Positions 1-7,555 of a DNA stretch of 16,709 nt are shown here, in pieces. The notes under the pieces were generated by a model. The model was not told where the DNA came from. It worked only from the letters and a program-made list of their open reading frames with translations, and searched no databases. The position numbers were made by a program, and so were the translations under genes. The first letter of the stretch is position 1. The number at the start of each line of letters is the position of its first letter. Origin of the DNA: a bacterium (lineage in GTDB: Bacteria; JAMCPX01); the NCBI GenBank assembly GCA_021789095.1, contig JAJYJX010000034.1:1-16709 (forward strand), written 5' to 3'.

Positions 1-154
1 CCTTTGCAGCTTGTTCTGTTGGCGGCTTCAATGCCGCACCGGCAAAGATGGTAAGGTCTCCTCCAGCATATACTCCTGTGCTGAATATTGTCATTGCGAT
101 ACCTGCGACAATAAAAAGCAACAAGATCTTTGCAAAATTCTTCATCCGGTTCAT
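1..154 (-). CDS. modA: Molybdate ABC transporter substrate-binding protein, N-terminal part (partial)
   Basis: Only the first 51 codons are inside the window; the gene runs off the left edge. The reverse strand starts with MNRMKNFAKI, followed by a hydrophobic stretch and a signal-peptidase-like site (GVYA before GGD). The mature protein would begin with DLTIFAGAALKPP, which closely matches the ModA-family opening 'L-T-V-F-A-A-A-S-L-K'. Family members are periplasmic (or lipid-anchored) proteins that bind molybdate or tungstate and deliver it to ModBC. An AGAGGT Shine-Dalgarno lies seven bases before the ATG at 154. A second ATG three codons in (145) is possible but less well placed. Because the ligand-binding residues lie outside the window, another oxyanion-binding relative cannot be excluded. 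Confidence 0.72.
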   Translation of the reverse strand, partial: MNRMKNFAKILLLFIVAGIAMTIFSTGVYAGGDLTIFAGAALKPPTEQAAK

Positions 155-259
155 ATTTTTACCTCTACTTTAAGCGTTATATTTACATGACTACAACGGT
201 AGAAAAGATTTTGTCAAGGAATATCTTTTGAGCATTGAGAAAGGCTGATATAATGAGAA

Positions 260-332
260 AGCGCCTGAGGGGATTTGAACCCCTGACCTGCGGAGCCGGA
301 GTCCGCCGCTCTATCCACTGGGCTACAGGCGC
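260..332 (-). tRNA. tRNA-Arg (anticodon CCG)
   Basis: The reverse strand folds into a full cloverleaf: acceptor GCGCCTG pairs with CAGGCGC, the anticodon stem GCGGA/TCCGC encloses the loop CTCCGGC with anticodon CCG (reads CGG), and the T stem AGGGG/CCCCT encloses TTCAAAT. The D stem has one C-A mismatch. CCA is not encoded. The base at the discriminator position reads T, which is unusual for tRNA-Arg (normally A or G). It begins 25 bases downstream of the stop codon of the isochorismatase-like gene on the same strand, so it may be cotranscribed with it. No promoter of its own was recognised. Confidence 0.95.
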
Positions 333-357
333 ACATACGTTCAATAGCAAATTTTGC

Positions 358-996
358 TTATTCGTTCAACCTCCAGTTTTTAATGATCTCGGCGCCGGTT
401 GTAACAATGGACATCCTTGTCATGACCTTTAAGGTAAACTCGTGCATCTCTCTGTCCATTGATGACACGCAGTCGCTTGCAATGACAGGATAAAACCCCC
501 TGTTCGATGCGTCCCGTGCACTTGATGCAACGCCGAATTCAGTAGCAATGCCTGTAAAGATCAGGGTCTCTATACCCCTGTTCCTCAGCATGTACTCGAT
601 ATGGGTGCCGATAAACAGGCTTGCCGTATGCTTGTTCAGGACAACATCCTCCACAGACGGCTCTATTTCGGCTGTTATATCGGCATCCGTGGTCCCGGGC
701 TTCATGAACTGGGGAAGCTTCGAAGGGTCATCAACTTTGTATCTCTTCATCATGGAATATATATTCCATGATGAATTGTAATGCACCGGCAGCGGCGTGA
801 TCTTTGAGTAAATCACGGAAACACCTTTTTCCCTTGCCTTGTTTAACAGTTTTTTCAGGTTGCCCAGGAATTCTTCCCTGTTGAATATATTGTTGACCAG
901 CGCATTCTGGACGTCCCACACAACCAGGCCGGTATGTTCCGGCTCAATGATTTCGCCCAGAGTTTCATAGATAATTTTATTGTGAAATGTCTTCAT
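358..996 (-). CDS. Isochorismatase-family hydrolase-like protein lacking the usual catalytic cysteine
   Basis: A 212-residue protein with the isochorismatase/cysteine hydrolase fold. The catalytic-type Asp is D28 (VVWDVQNAL) and the catalytic-type Lys is K122 (LNKHTASLF). The loop that normally carries the nucleophilic Cys reads GIATEFGVASSARD, placing G155 at that site. True isochorismatases such as EntB and PhzD also have Gly there and hydrolyse a vinyl ether without a covalent intermediate, while nicotinamidases and other amidases need Cys. The chemistry is therefore probably not amide hydrolysis by a Cys nucleophile; the substrate is unknown. No siderophore or phenazine genes are nearby. 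The start is secure: AAGGAGGT lies seven bases before the ATG. The protein seems cytoplasmic, with no signal peptide. Confidence 0.85.
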   Translation of the reverse strand: MKTFHNKIIYETLGEIIEPEHTGLVVWDVQNALVNNIFNREEFLGNLKKLLNKAREKGVSVIYSKITPLPVHYNSSWNIYSMMKRYKVDDPSKLPQFMKPGTTDADITAEIEPSVEDVVLNKHTASLFIGTHIEYMLRNRGIETLIFTGIATEFGVASSARDASNRGFYPVIASDCVSSMDREMHEFTLKVMTRMSIVTTGAEIIKNWRLNE

Positions 997-1019
997 GACA
1001 GCAACCTCCTTTTGTTTTC

Positions 1020-1048
1020 ATAGTAATCATAACGGATAACTATTTCAA
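1020..1048 (-). promoter_or_regulatory. Sigma70-type promoter for the isochorismatase-like gene (and possibly tRNA-Arg)
   Basis: On the minus strand TTGAAA (1048-1043) is followed after 17 bases by TACTAT (1025-1020). This places transcription start near 1013, just before the AAGGAGG ribosome-binding site and the ATG at 996. The spacing is optimal and the -35 matches consensus at five of six positions. Confidence 0.5.
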
Positions 1049-1096
1049 CCCAACCCGCAGCACTGTTCCGAATGCTGGAGTAACCCTCGGTAGATA

Positions 1097-1116
1097 CCTA
1101 CGGGCAAGCCCGTGGA
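1097..1116. repeat. Short perfect palindrome (ACGGGC-AA-GCCCGT)
   Basis: ACGGGC (1100-1105) and GCCCGT (1108-1113) form a perfect inverted repeat with a two-base centre, extendable by a G-T and a C-G pair. It sits between two divergent genes, upstream of both promoters. There is no T-run, so it is not an obvious terminator. It may be part of a dispersed extragenic palindromic element, but no second copy is in the window. Confidence 0.45.
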
Positions 1117-1150
1117 ACTCTGCTTCATCAGTAAACACATCTTAACAATA

Positions 1151-1180
1151 TTGACATAACCTCCCATTGTGCAGTAGATA
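1151..1180 (+). promoter_or_regulatory. Candidate promoter of the GMC dehydrogenase operon
   Basis: A consensus -35 TTGACA (1151-1156) is followed after 18 bases by TAGATA (1175-1180). Transcription would start near 1187, giving a leader of about 14 bases before the ATG at 1201. That leader holds only a weak CAGG in place of a Shine-Dalgarno. The -10 is imperfect, so confidence is modest. Confidence 0.4.
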
Positions 1181-1200
1181 TCATTTCATCAGGTATATTT

Positions 1201-2625
1201 ATGGCCAATTCTTTTGATGCTGTAATTATAGGTTCAGGCTTTGGCGGTGCAATACCTGCTTTAAGGCTCGCCCAGGCAAACAAAAAGGTACTCGTGCTCG
1301 AACAGGGCAGGGTCTACACCGAAAACGACTTCAAGCAGACATGGGACCTCAAATACCTGTCTAATATGATGAGCATCACAACATCCGACGATTATGCGGT
1401 GTTTTTCAGATCAGGCATGGTGCTCGGCGGAGGATCCGTAGTTTTTTCGGGTCTTATGAACAGGTCTCCTTCGGAGGTGTTCCAGTTTGTAGATTACAAC
1501 GGTTACAGGGTATGGCCTGATGCTGTCAACAGACAGGCACTCGACCCGTATTACGACATGGTTGAAAGCATGATGCAGGTGAGGCAGGTAACTTGGCAGG
1601 AAGTATCCAAAACTGGCGGCATGTTCGCAAAGATGCTTGACAATGCAGGCCTGACCTGTGACAGAGCTCGGTTCCCGTATGTCAATTGCAGGGAATGCGG
1701 GTTCTGCGAGGCAGGCTGTATATACGGTGCAAAACAGTCACTGATGCACAACTATATACCGCAGGCGCAGGCAGCAGGTGTGGAATTCAGGACAGAATGC
1801 AGGGCAATGCTGATCCAGCCGGTCTCTACAGGCTATACTGTGCAGTACACAGGCCCGGACGACAGCATGTCCTCGGTGCAGGGCACCATTGTAATACTTG
1901 CAGCAGGCGCTATATATTCACCGGAACTGCTTCTGCGGTCAAAACAATACCTTCCCCAGCTTTCTGATCAGGTCGGAAAGAACTTTAACAACAACGGCGG
2001 CTTGAGGTTTGGGCTTGAACTGCCTGAAGGTCTGCCGTCCATAGAGTGTTATAAAGGAAGGGACAGCGCAGCGGTAATGACCTATGCATTCTGGAAGGAT
2101 TACGGGATTACCATTGAAGCAGGCACAAATCCGGCCTCTATCTTTTCATTAAATGTCCACAGGCCGGGTTCATACGGCTGGGGGCTTGATTTCAAGCACT
2201 GGGCAAAATCGGTATATCCGTCGCGGTTCATAATAGCCAATATAATGGGACCTGTTACAGGCGAGGGTTATGTACACCTGAAAAATGATCTGCCCGCTGT
2301 TAATTTCCCTATGACAAAGAACCTCTCAGATTACATAAACAGGGTAATTGCCCCTATCGGTGCGTTTGCAAAAATAAACAATGCGATCCTGCTCCAGACA
2401 ATGCCTTCAGGCTATATGTACTCCATAGACCACATGCTTGGTACATGCAGGATCGGCGATGACCCTGCTTATTCACCTGCAGACCCGAGCGGGCAGCTGC
2501 GGGGTTACCCGGGGCTGTTTGTTTCGGACTCAAGCTCGATACCGTGCGGCACCGGTGTTAACCCGTCCACCACTATCGCAGCAAATGCGGAAAGGATAGC
2601 GGCCTCCATCGTAAATAACTGGTAA
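1201..2625 (+). CDS. GMC-family FAD-dependent oxidoreductase with ferredoxin-like Cys cluster (large subunit)
   Basis: A 474-residue flavoprotein. The N-terminal dinucleotide-binding motif is G11-S-G-F-G-G16, with E34 after the second strand (VLVLEQG) to bind the FAD ribose. The C-terminal GMC domain contains HMLGTCRIG (H411) and GTGVNPSTT (N454), the usual His/Asn active-site pair. A segment at 163-173 reads C-x2-C-x2-C-x3-C (C163, C166, C169, C173), the spacing of a ferredoxin [4Fe-4S] ligand set and typical of the cholesterol-oxidase-like GMC branch. It has no signal peptide, so export would depend on its partner. The next gene starts six bases after its stop codon. The likely role is oxidation of an alcohol or sterol-like substrate with electrons leaving through the Fe-S site to the cytochrome encoded downstream. 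The substrate cannot be read from the sequence. Confidence 0.88.
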   Translation: MANSFDAVIIGSGFGGAIPALRLAQANKKVLVLEQGRVYTENDFKQTWDLKYLSNMMSITTSDDYAVFFRSGMVLGGGSVVFSGLMNRSPSEVFQFVDYNGYRVWPDAVNRQALDPYYDMVESMMQVRQVTWQEVSKTGGMFAKMLDNAGLTCDRARFPYVNCRECGFCEAGCIYGAKQSLMHNYIPQAQAAGVEFRTECRAMLIQPVSTGYTVQYTGPDDSMSSVQGTIVILAAGAIYSPELLLRSKQYLPQLSDQVGKNFNNNGGLRFGLELPEGLPSIECYKGRDSAAVMTYAFWKDYGITIEAGTNPASIFSLNVHRPGSYGWGLDFKHWAKSVYPSRFIIANIMGPVTGEGYVHLKNDLPAVNFPMTKNLSDYINRVIAPIGAFAKINNAILLQTMPSGYMYSIDHMLGTCRIGDDPAYSPADPSGQLRGYPGLFVSDSSSIPCGTGVNPSTTIAANAERIAASIVNNW

Positions 2626-2631
2626 TATTTT

Positions 2632-3243
2632 ATGGACATTTCAAAACTTTTTGAAGACATTATTAAAAAGGACATAGACAGAAGGCAGTTTTTCAAATGG
2701 ATCGGCAGGATCTCCGTGCTTGCGGCAATGTTTGAACTGGTGGATCAGGTGAGCTGCGGATCTGTTCCTCAGACCGCGCAGCCGGCATCAACATGCACGC
2801 AACCGCAGACAGAGGATGAAAAGATAATCTATGCTATGTGCGATACAATCCTGCCCGGCATGTCCTCTGACCCAACCGGTGCACCGGGTGCTGTTGACGC
2901 ATGCACTATGGATGTTGTTTACGATAAATTCTACGGGATTATCCAGGTCATCTCTCCGGTCCTCTTGATCATCAATGCAGAAGCTAAAAACAATGAGGGC
3001 AGGAATTTTTATGAACTGAATCTTGATCAGCGGACAACGGTGCTGAAGAGCGTAGAATCAATGCTCGGCATAATCGATCAGGTTTACATGTTCATGAAGG
3101 GACCGTTTTATATCGGAATTATAAGCAGGCTCGGTCTTGATTATATGGGAGACCCGGGCCCGAACCTTGGCTATAGGGACCAGGACTTCAGCTTCTACAA
3201 ACCCATGTCACAGGAGATGACATCGGATGGGAACCTGCCGTAA
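2632..3243 (+). CDS. Tat-exported small subunit, gluconate 2-dehydrogenase subunit 3-like
   Basis: A 203-residue protein beginning six bases after the GMC gene. Residues 18-30 read DRRQFFKWIGRIS, a twin-arginine motif followed by a hydrophobic segment, which marks Tat export. The mature part contains AMCDTILPGMSSDPTGAPGAVDAC, close to the 'D-x-I-x-P ... P-G-A-x-x-A' signature of the gluconate 2-dehydrogenase subunit 3 family. In characterised three-subunit dehydrogenases this small subunit carries the signal peptide and takes the folded flavoprotein across the membrane. That role is inferred here because the GMC protein has no signal. The upstream Shine-Dalgarno is poor, so translational coupling to the preceding gene is likely. 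Sequence similarity outside the motif is weak, so the family call is moderately sure. Confidence 0.72.
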   Translation: MDISKLFEDIIKKDIDRRQFFKWIGRISVLAAMFELVDQVSCGSVPQTAQPASTCTQPQTEDEKIIYAMCDTILPGMSSDPTGAPGAVDACTMDVVYDKFYGIIQVISPVLLIINAEAKNNEGRNFYELNLDQRTTVLKSVESMLGIIDQVYMFMKGPFYIGIISRLGLDYMGDPGPNLGYRDQDFSFYKPMSQEMTSDGNLP

Positions 3244-3272
3244 ACCCATGGACACAGAAATTGTGATACCCC

Positions 3273-3288
3273 CCAAAAGCTCTTTTGG
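3273..3288. repeat. Perfect 16-bp palindrome after the small-subunit gene
   Basis: CCAAAAG-CT-CTTTTGG (3273-3288) lies 30 bases downstream of the subunit stop codon. It could form a short hairpin in the operon transcript but lacks a T-run, so it is not a typical intrinsic terminator. It directly precedes the inverted-repeat copy described at 3293-3326 and may be part of that element. Confidence 0.5.
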
Positions 3289-3292
3289 AAAG

Positions 3293-3326
3293 GAGCGAGG
3301 TTTGTGAGGTGAGTGAAAAACCTGCG
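3293..3326 (-). repeat. Diverged repeat, intergenic copy (inverted relative to 3444-3475)
   Basis: Read on the minus strand this segment has CGCAGG, 18 bases, then AACCTCGCTC. The same two blocks occur on the plus strand at 3444-3475 with 16 bases between them. The 10-base block is identical in both. This suggests two copies of one small mobile or repetitive sequence placed head to head on each side of the cytochrome start codon. Confidence 0.4.
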
Positions 3327-3405
3327 TCAAATATAGGTATTCTTCGAATATCGACAAAAATGATAAGACAAGATGCCTGCATATAAACTTACAGAGGACT
3401 TAAAG

Positions 3406-4416
3406 ATGGGTAATATAAAAAAGTTTAAGTATCTTAATCGGATCGCAGGGTTGAACGAACGAGCGAACCTCGCTCTTGGACTTTTTCAGATAAGAAAGTT
3501 TGCCCGCTCTTTTATAAACCCCGATAATGTATTCTTCTGGTTTATCCTGCCTTTCCTGCTTGTAACCGGCTGCCAGACACAGAAGACCGTCCAATCAAAT
3601 GCTGTAAGCTGCTATGACTGCCATGACACGTACCAGATCACAGAGGCGCGGTCGAATGAATCATCCGGAATCAAAGAATGGATGCAGGCAGGCGGTACAG
3701 GTCTGGTAATGATACCTGCATATAACCCCCCGCCTCTTTTTATGTATGAACTTGAATGGCCGGCAAGAGGCAGGCATATATTTGATCTGAACACAGGCGA
3801 CTGCGCACAATGCCATCCCCTCTACAACAATGTGGAGAACCACAGCAACAGCGAGTATCCTCCGCAGGCAAAAAGCCTGCTCTACATGAACGGCGTAAAC
3901 TGTGCATCAACCTGTCATACATGGCTTGAAAACGATATCATCAGCGCAGGGTTTTCATCCAGTACGGGTGATACACCGACATATACAGGTACGCTTGATC
4001 CGTACACGCTGCTTACCTCTGTACAGACAGCCCACACAAAAATCTTTCTGTACGGCTTCAGGATCTCACAGGATGATCCGGCACTGAACATAAGGGCATT
4101 AAACCCGGGATGCGGGAGCTGTCATAACTGGGACGGTCCAAGGCACGGTCATATTGCACAATGCACGGACTGCCATAACTTTGATCCGTCAAACAGCTCG
4201 AGTCTTCACCAGAGCCACATAGCTGTCATAAGTGCTGCACAATCACAGATCGATCCTTCAGATTCAGGCCTGCCTGCCTGTGCATACTGCCATGGTTTTT
4301 CAGACACAACAACCAGCCATACACTGTCGAACCCGGTGTGCTATAATTGCCATCTCAGTGGACACCAGCCGGTTGGCGCTGACGGCATGCCCCAGTTCTG
4401 GGATACAAAAAAGTAA
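3406..4416 (+). CDS. Seven-heme c-type cytochrome lipoprotein
   Basis: A 336-residue protein when started at ATG 3406, chosen because AGAGGA lies seven bases upstream; an ATG at 3373 in the same frame has no comparable site. A hydrophobic segment (about 43-54) ends in the lipobox LVTGC (Cys56), so it is probably a lipid-anchored envelope protein. Heme c motifs are CYDCH (69), CAQCH (133), CASTCH (166), CGSCH (236), CTDCH (253), CAYCH (292) and CYNCH (312). Six are CxxCH and one is CxxxCH. It follows the GMC and Tat-subunit genes in the same direction, replacing the three-heme cytochrome of classical gluconate dehydrogenases, and probably accepts their electrons. Odd feature: the segment before the signal core is about 43 residues, much longer than usual, and part of it is encoded by a repeat also found upstream. 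No family name is assigned. Confidence 0.85.
   Translation: MGNIKKFKYLNRIAGLNERANLALGLFQIRKFARSFINPDNVFFWFILPFLLVTGCQTQKTVQSNAVSCYDCHDTYQITEARSNESSGIKEWMQAGGTGLVMIPAYNPPPLFMYELEWPARGRHIFDLNTGDCAQCHPLYNNVENHSNSEYPPQAKSLLYMNGVNCASTCHTWLENDIISAGFSSSTGDTPTYTGTLDPYTLLTSVQTAHTKIFLYGFRISQDDPALNIRALNPGCGSCHNWDGPRHGHIAQCTDCHNFDPSNSSSLHQSHIAVISAAQSQIDPSDSGLPACAYCHGFSDTTTSHTLSNPVCYNCHLSGHQPVGADGMPQFWDTKK
3444..3475 (+). repeat. Diverged repeat, copy inside the cytochrome reading frame
   Basis: CGCAGG (3444-3449) and AACCTCGCTC (3466-3475) repeat, in inverted orientation, the blocks at 3293-3326. GAGCG (3461-3465) and CGCTC (3471-3475) can also pair as a local hairpin. The copy is read in frame and encodes part of the unusually long N-terminal region before the lipoprotein signal core. 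Confidence 0.4.
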
Positions 4417-4422
4417 AACACC

Positions 4423-5346
4423 TCACCACTGCTGCACAAAATAGCTTGATTCCCTGCACGCCTGATCGAAGTTGATCTTCATGGAATAAACCTTGTCAAA
4501 TCCGAATATCCCTGTTCTGTCCCATTTCAGAACATACAAAGCATAGCGACATTCAGGTGAGATGTTATCGGGCTTCCCGAGTATTGCAAGTACACCCTGC
4601 TTGGACAGGCCGTCGAATGTTTTGTTATGAACAATGTCCTTGTAAAACATATACCGCTTGATCATCTGGGTTTCACGCCATGCATCGGATGAAAATGATG
4701 CATTGGGCCAATCCTTTATCGATGGGGTGCCGAGCGGTATGATCGCATAGGCATACACGCTCATCACAACAATTGCCGCGACAAGTGTTGCTGCAGCCGC
4801 TATTGCGGCCTTCTTGTATGCCCTGTGCTCAAAAGTCCTCTTCCATAATTGCAGGGACAAATCAGACACTCTGCCAGAAACCCATGCAGCAATTACGATC
4901 AGGATTATAAAGTATATAACTGCCAGGATCTTATACCGTAAAGGAAATCCGAACATTACAAAAGGTGATACCAGGGTCACAAACCGGTACGGCAGACCTA
5001 TAAAAGCAGCCCAGAAATAATACAATGCAACACCAAGCCGGGGCTTAAAAAAATCGTACCGTGTCCTGAGCATGCTGCTGAAAAAGCTGAACATGATAAA
5101 CCCCGAAAAATACGGCACTGCCGACACTATAAGATCGTCTTTTATCCTCATATGGAAGAATATGAATGAGTAGTTTTTCATTATCAGGTTTTCTATCTCA
5201 TCCATGGATAGATGTCTGTTTAAATAGGCCAGGAGATACAGCTTGGAGTATATAGGTAGAAGACAGTAATAAATGAAAAAATACAACACAAAAGCCGTTA
5301 ACACTGAACCCGCCAAAAACTTCATAGAGTCCTTTTTGTAATCCAT
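4423..5346 (-). CDS. Multispanning membrane protein with BamE/SmpA-like C-terminal domain, function unknown
   Basis: A 307-residue protein with about five hydrophobic segments: near residues 9-30, 74-92, 104-134 (possibly two), 136-155 and 183-207. The C-terminal 95 residues look soluble and contain RYMFYKDIVHN...FDGLSKQGVLAILGKPDNIS, which resembles the 'R..M..DL...L.GLSK..V..LLG.P' pattern of BamE/SmpA-like small domains. I do not recognise the whole protein. It converges on the cytochrome gene with six bases between the stop codons, so the two ends may share a termination zone. The ATG at 5346 is preceded by AGGGGGAAG at suitable spacing. Function and any link to the redox genes are unknown. 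Confidence 0.7.
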   Translation of the reverse strand: MDYKKDSMKFLAGSVLTAFVLYFFIYYCLLPIYSKLYLLAYLNRHLSMDEIENLIMKNYSFIFFHMRIKDDLIVSAVPYFSGFIMFSFFSSMLRTRYDFFKPRLGVALYYFWAAFIGLPYRFVTLVSPFVMFGFPLRYKILAVIYFIILIVIAAWVSGRVSDLSLQLWKRTFEHRAYKKAAIAAAATLVAAIVVMSVYAYAIIPLGTPSIKDWPNASFSSDAWRETQMIKRYMFYKDIVHNKTFDGLSKQGVLAILGKPDNISPECRYALYVLKWDRTGIFGFDKVYSMKINFDQACRESSYFVQQW

Positions 5347-5551
5347 ACGCTTCCCCCTTCAGCACATTCTTTGATCACAGGTATAACAAATCAGTCAATA
5401 GTGCATGTGAACCTTCTTATCATGCCTACAGGATTTTGTAACGCTATTCGTGATGAAGGATTTTAAATATTAAATATTGGATTTTGATATTGCTTAGGAA
5501 TGAGAACTTCGGATTAAGGATTTAATTGCCTACTATCCTTTTTTAAAAGGT

Positions 5552-7546
5552 CTATGCCAGTACGTATGCGTCTTTTAGTGTCTTTATGCGGTCCCTGATC
5601 TGTGCGGCTTTCTCAAAATCAAGGGCTTTGGCCGCCCTGCGCATTTCTTTTTCAAGATCCTTGAGCATACCGGGTATCTTGTCTGGATTGATATACTCTT
5701 GTCCGCCCTCCGCGGTTGTTACCGGCACAGTATAATAATCCTGCTCATAGATCGATGTGCGTATCTCGCGGATGTTCTTCCTGATTGTCTCGGGCTTGAT
5801 ACCGTGCTCTTCATTGTACATTAACTGCTTAGCACGCCGCCTGTTTGTCTCATCCACTGCCTGCTGAATTGCACCGGTAATGGTATCTGCAAATATGATT
5901 ACAGTCCCGTTCACGTTCCTGGAAGCCCTGCCGATCGTCTGTATAAGCGAACGGGCTGATCTCAGGAATCCCTCCTTATCGCCGTCAAGTATCGCTACAA
6001 GCGACACCTCCGGCAGGTCGAGCCCTTCCCGAAGCAAGTTTATACCTATAAGTACATCGAACTTGCCCAGTCTGAGGTCCCTTATGATATCAACACGCTC
6101 GAGTGTCTCTATGTCGGAGTGCATATATTTTACCTTTATTCCGAGCCCTGCGTAGTATTCCGTAAGCTCCTCCGACATGCGCTTTGTGAGCGTAGTAACA
6201 AGGACCCTTTCGTTATTTTCTATACGCTTTCTGATCTCCTCAAGCAGCGTATCAATCTGGTTTGTTGCCTGTTTCAAAACGATTTCCGGATCAACAAGCC
6301 CCGTCGGCCTTATGATCTGTTCCACAACCCCGCCGTGTGATTTACCTATCTCATAATCGGCAGGCGTTGCCGATACATAGATAACCCTGTTTACCCTATG
6401 CTCAAACTCATCAAACTTCAACGGCCTGTTATCAAGTGCAGAAGGCAGCCTGAAGCCGTACTCAACGAGTGTCTGTTTCCTGCTTCGGTCGCCTTCATAC
6501 ATGCCTCCTATCTGCGGTACGGTTATGTGGCTCTCATCGATAAACAGAAGGAAGTTTGAAGGGAAATAATCCAGCAGTGTAGGCGGCGGTTCGCCCGGAG
6601 CCCTTCCGCTTAAATGCCGCGAGTAGTTTTCTATGCCCGTGCAGTAACCCATTTCCTCCAGCATCTCAAGGTCGTACAGCGTCCGCCTCTGAAGCCTTTC
6701 CACCTCGAGCAGCTTACCTGCCTGTCCGAGCTCCTTCAATCTTTCCGCAAGTTCCTGCTTTATGGCTTCCACAGCACGGTTCAGCGCATGCTCCTCTGTA
6801 ACATAATGGCTCGCAGGATAGATGACCACTCTTTTCAGCAGATCCTTTTTAACACCCCTGACGGGATCAAACGTGTAAATCGTATCAACAACATCACCAA
6901 AGAACTCCACATGTATCGCAATATCATTTTCATAAGCAGGGAATACCTCCACAGTGTCACCAAGCACCCTGAACACGCCCCTGTAAAAGTCATAATTGTT
7001 CCTGTTGTACTGGATCTTTACGAGTTTTCTTATGAACTCGTCCCTGTTCAGCTGCCTTCCCGTTTCCGCATAGGCAAGCATGCCCTTATAAGCTTCGGGA
7101 GAGCCCAGGCCGTATATACATGACACGCTTGCAACAATAATAACGTCTTCCCTTTCAAGCAGAGAATGTGTTGCAGAATGCCTGAGCTTGTCTATCTCGT
7201 CGTTTATGTCTGCGTCCTTTTCAATGTATGTGTCTGTCTCGGGCTTGTATGCCTCGGGCTGATAATAATCATAATAGCTTACAAAGTACTCAACCGCATT
7301 GTCAGGAAACAGCTCGCGCATCTCTGTATAGAGCTGTGCCGCAAGCGTTTTATTTGGTGCTATAATGAGCGTTGGCAGCTGGATCTGTTCTATCACATTC
7401 GCCATGGTAAAGGTCTTGCCTGAACCGGTAACACCGAGCAGCGTCTGGTGCTTATAATCTTTTCTCAGTCCGTCCACAAGCCTGACTATGGCCTCCGGCT
7501 GATCCCCGCTTGGTTTATAATCGGAAACTAACTTGAATGGACCCAT
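5552..7546 (-). CDS. uvrB: Excinuclease ABC subunit B
   Basis: UvrB is the DNA-dependent ATPase that receives damaged DNA from UvrA and positions UvrC for incision in nucleotide excision repair. From ATG 7546 it has 664 residues, the usual family length, and starts [20 protein letters not shown] like its relatives. The frame stays open to a GTG at 7600, but those 18 extra residues do not match the family. Walker A is GVTGSGKT (38-45). The beta-hairpin region reads [10 protein letters not shown] with a conserved RHSAT segment. Walker B is LLFIDESH, and motif VI is QTIGRASRN. The C-terminal UVR motif ([13 protein letters not shown]) contacts UvrC. The flanking genes are unrelated to repair. No clear Shine-Dalgarno precedes ATG 7546, which fits a promoter placed almost at the start codon. 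Confidence 0.98.
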   Translation of the reverse strand: MGPFKLVSDYKPSGDQPEAIVRLVDGLRKDYKHQTLLGVTGSGKTFTMANVIEQIQLPTLIIAPNKTLAAQLYTEMRELFPDNAVEYFVSYYDYYQPEAYKPETDTYIEKDADINDEIDKLRHSATHSLLEREDVIIVASVSCIYGLGSPEAYKGMLAYAETGRQLNRDEFIRKLVKIQYNRNNYDFYRGVFRVLGDTVEVFPAYENDIAIHVEFFGDVVDTIYTFDPVRGVKKDLLKRVVIYPASHYVTEEHALNRAVEAIKQELAERLKELGQAGKLLEVERLQRRTLYDLEMLEEMGYCTGIENYSRHLSGRAPGEPPPTLLDYFPSNFLLFIDESHITVPQIGGMYEGDRSRKQTLVEYGFRLPSALDNRPLKFDEFEHRVNRVIYVSATPADYEIGKSHGGVVEQIIRPTGLVDPEIVLKQATNQIDTLLEEIRKRIENNERVLVTTLTKRMSEELTEYYAGLGIKVKYMHSDIETLERVDIIRDLRLGKFDVLIGINLLREGLDLPEVSLVAILDGDKEGFLRSARSLIQTIGRASRNVNGTVIIFADTITGAIQQAVDETNRRRAKQLMYNEEHGIKPETIRKNIREIRTSIYEQDYYTVPVTTAEGGQEYINPDKIPGMLKDLEKEMRRAAKALDFEKAAQIRDRIKTLKDAYVLA

Positions 7547-7555
7547 GGTACTATC

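Noticed and set aside
188-217. A TTGACA on the minus strand (217-212) as the modA promoter
   Set aside because: The -35 is perfect but no acceptable -10 is found at 16-18 bases (TAGTCA at best), so the promoter was not listed.
260-332. tRNA-Arg as an attachment site of an integrated element
   Set aside because: No integrase, no partial repeat of the tRNA 3' end and no phage-like genes are in the window.
5537-5550. CCTTTT-TT-AAAAGG palindrome just after the uvrB stop codon as a terminator
   Set aside because: The stem is only six mostly A-T pairs and is not followed by a T-run in the uvrB direction.
6614-7123. A 169-codon plus-strand reading frame inside uvrB
   Set aside because: It is a shadow frame of a highly conserved gene with no ribosome-binding site or recognisable domain.
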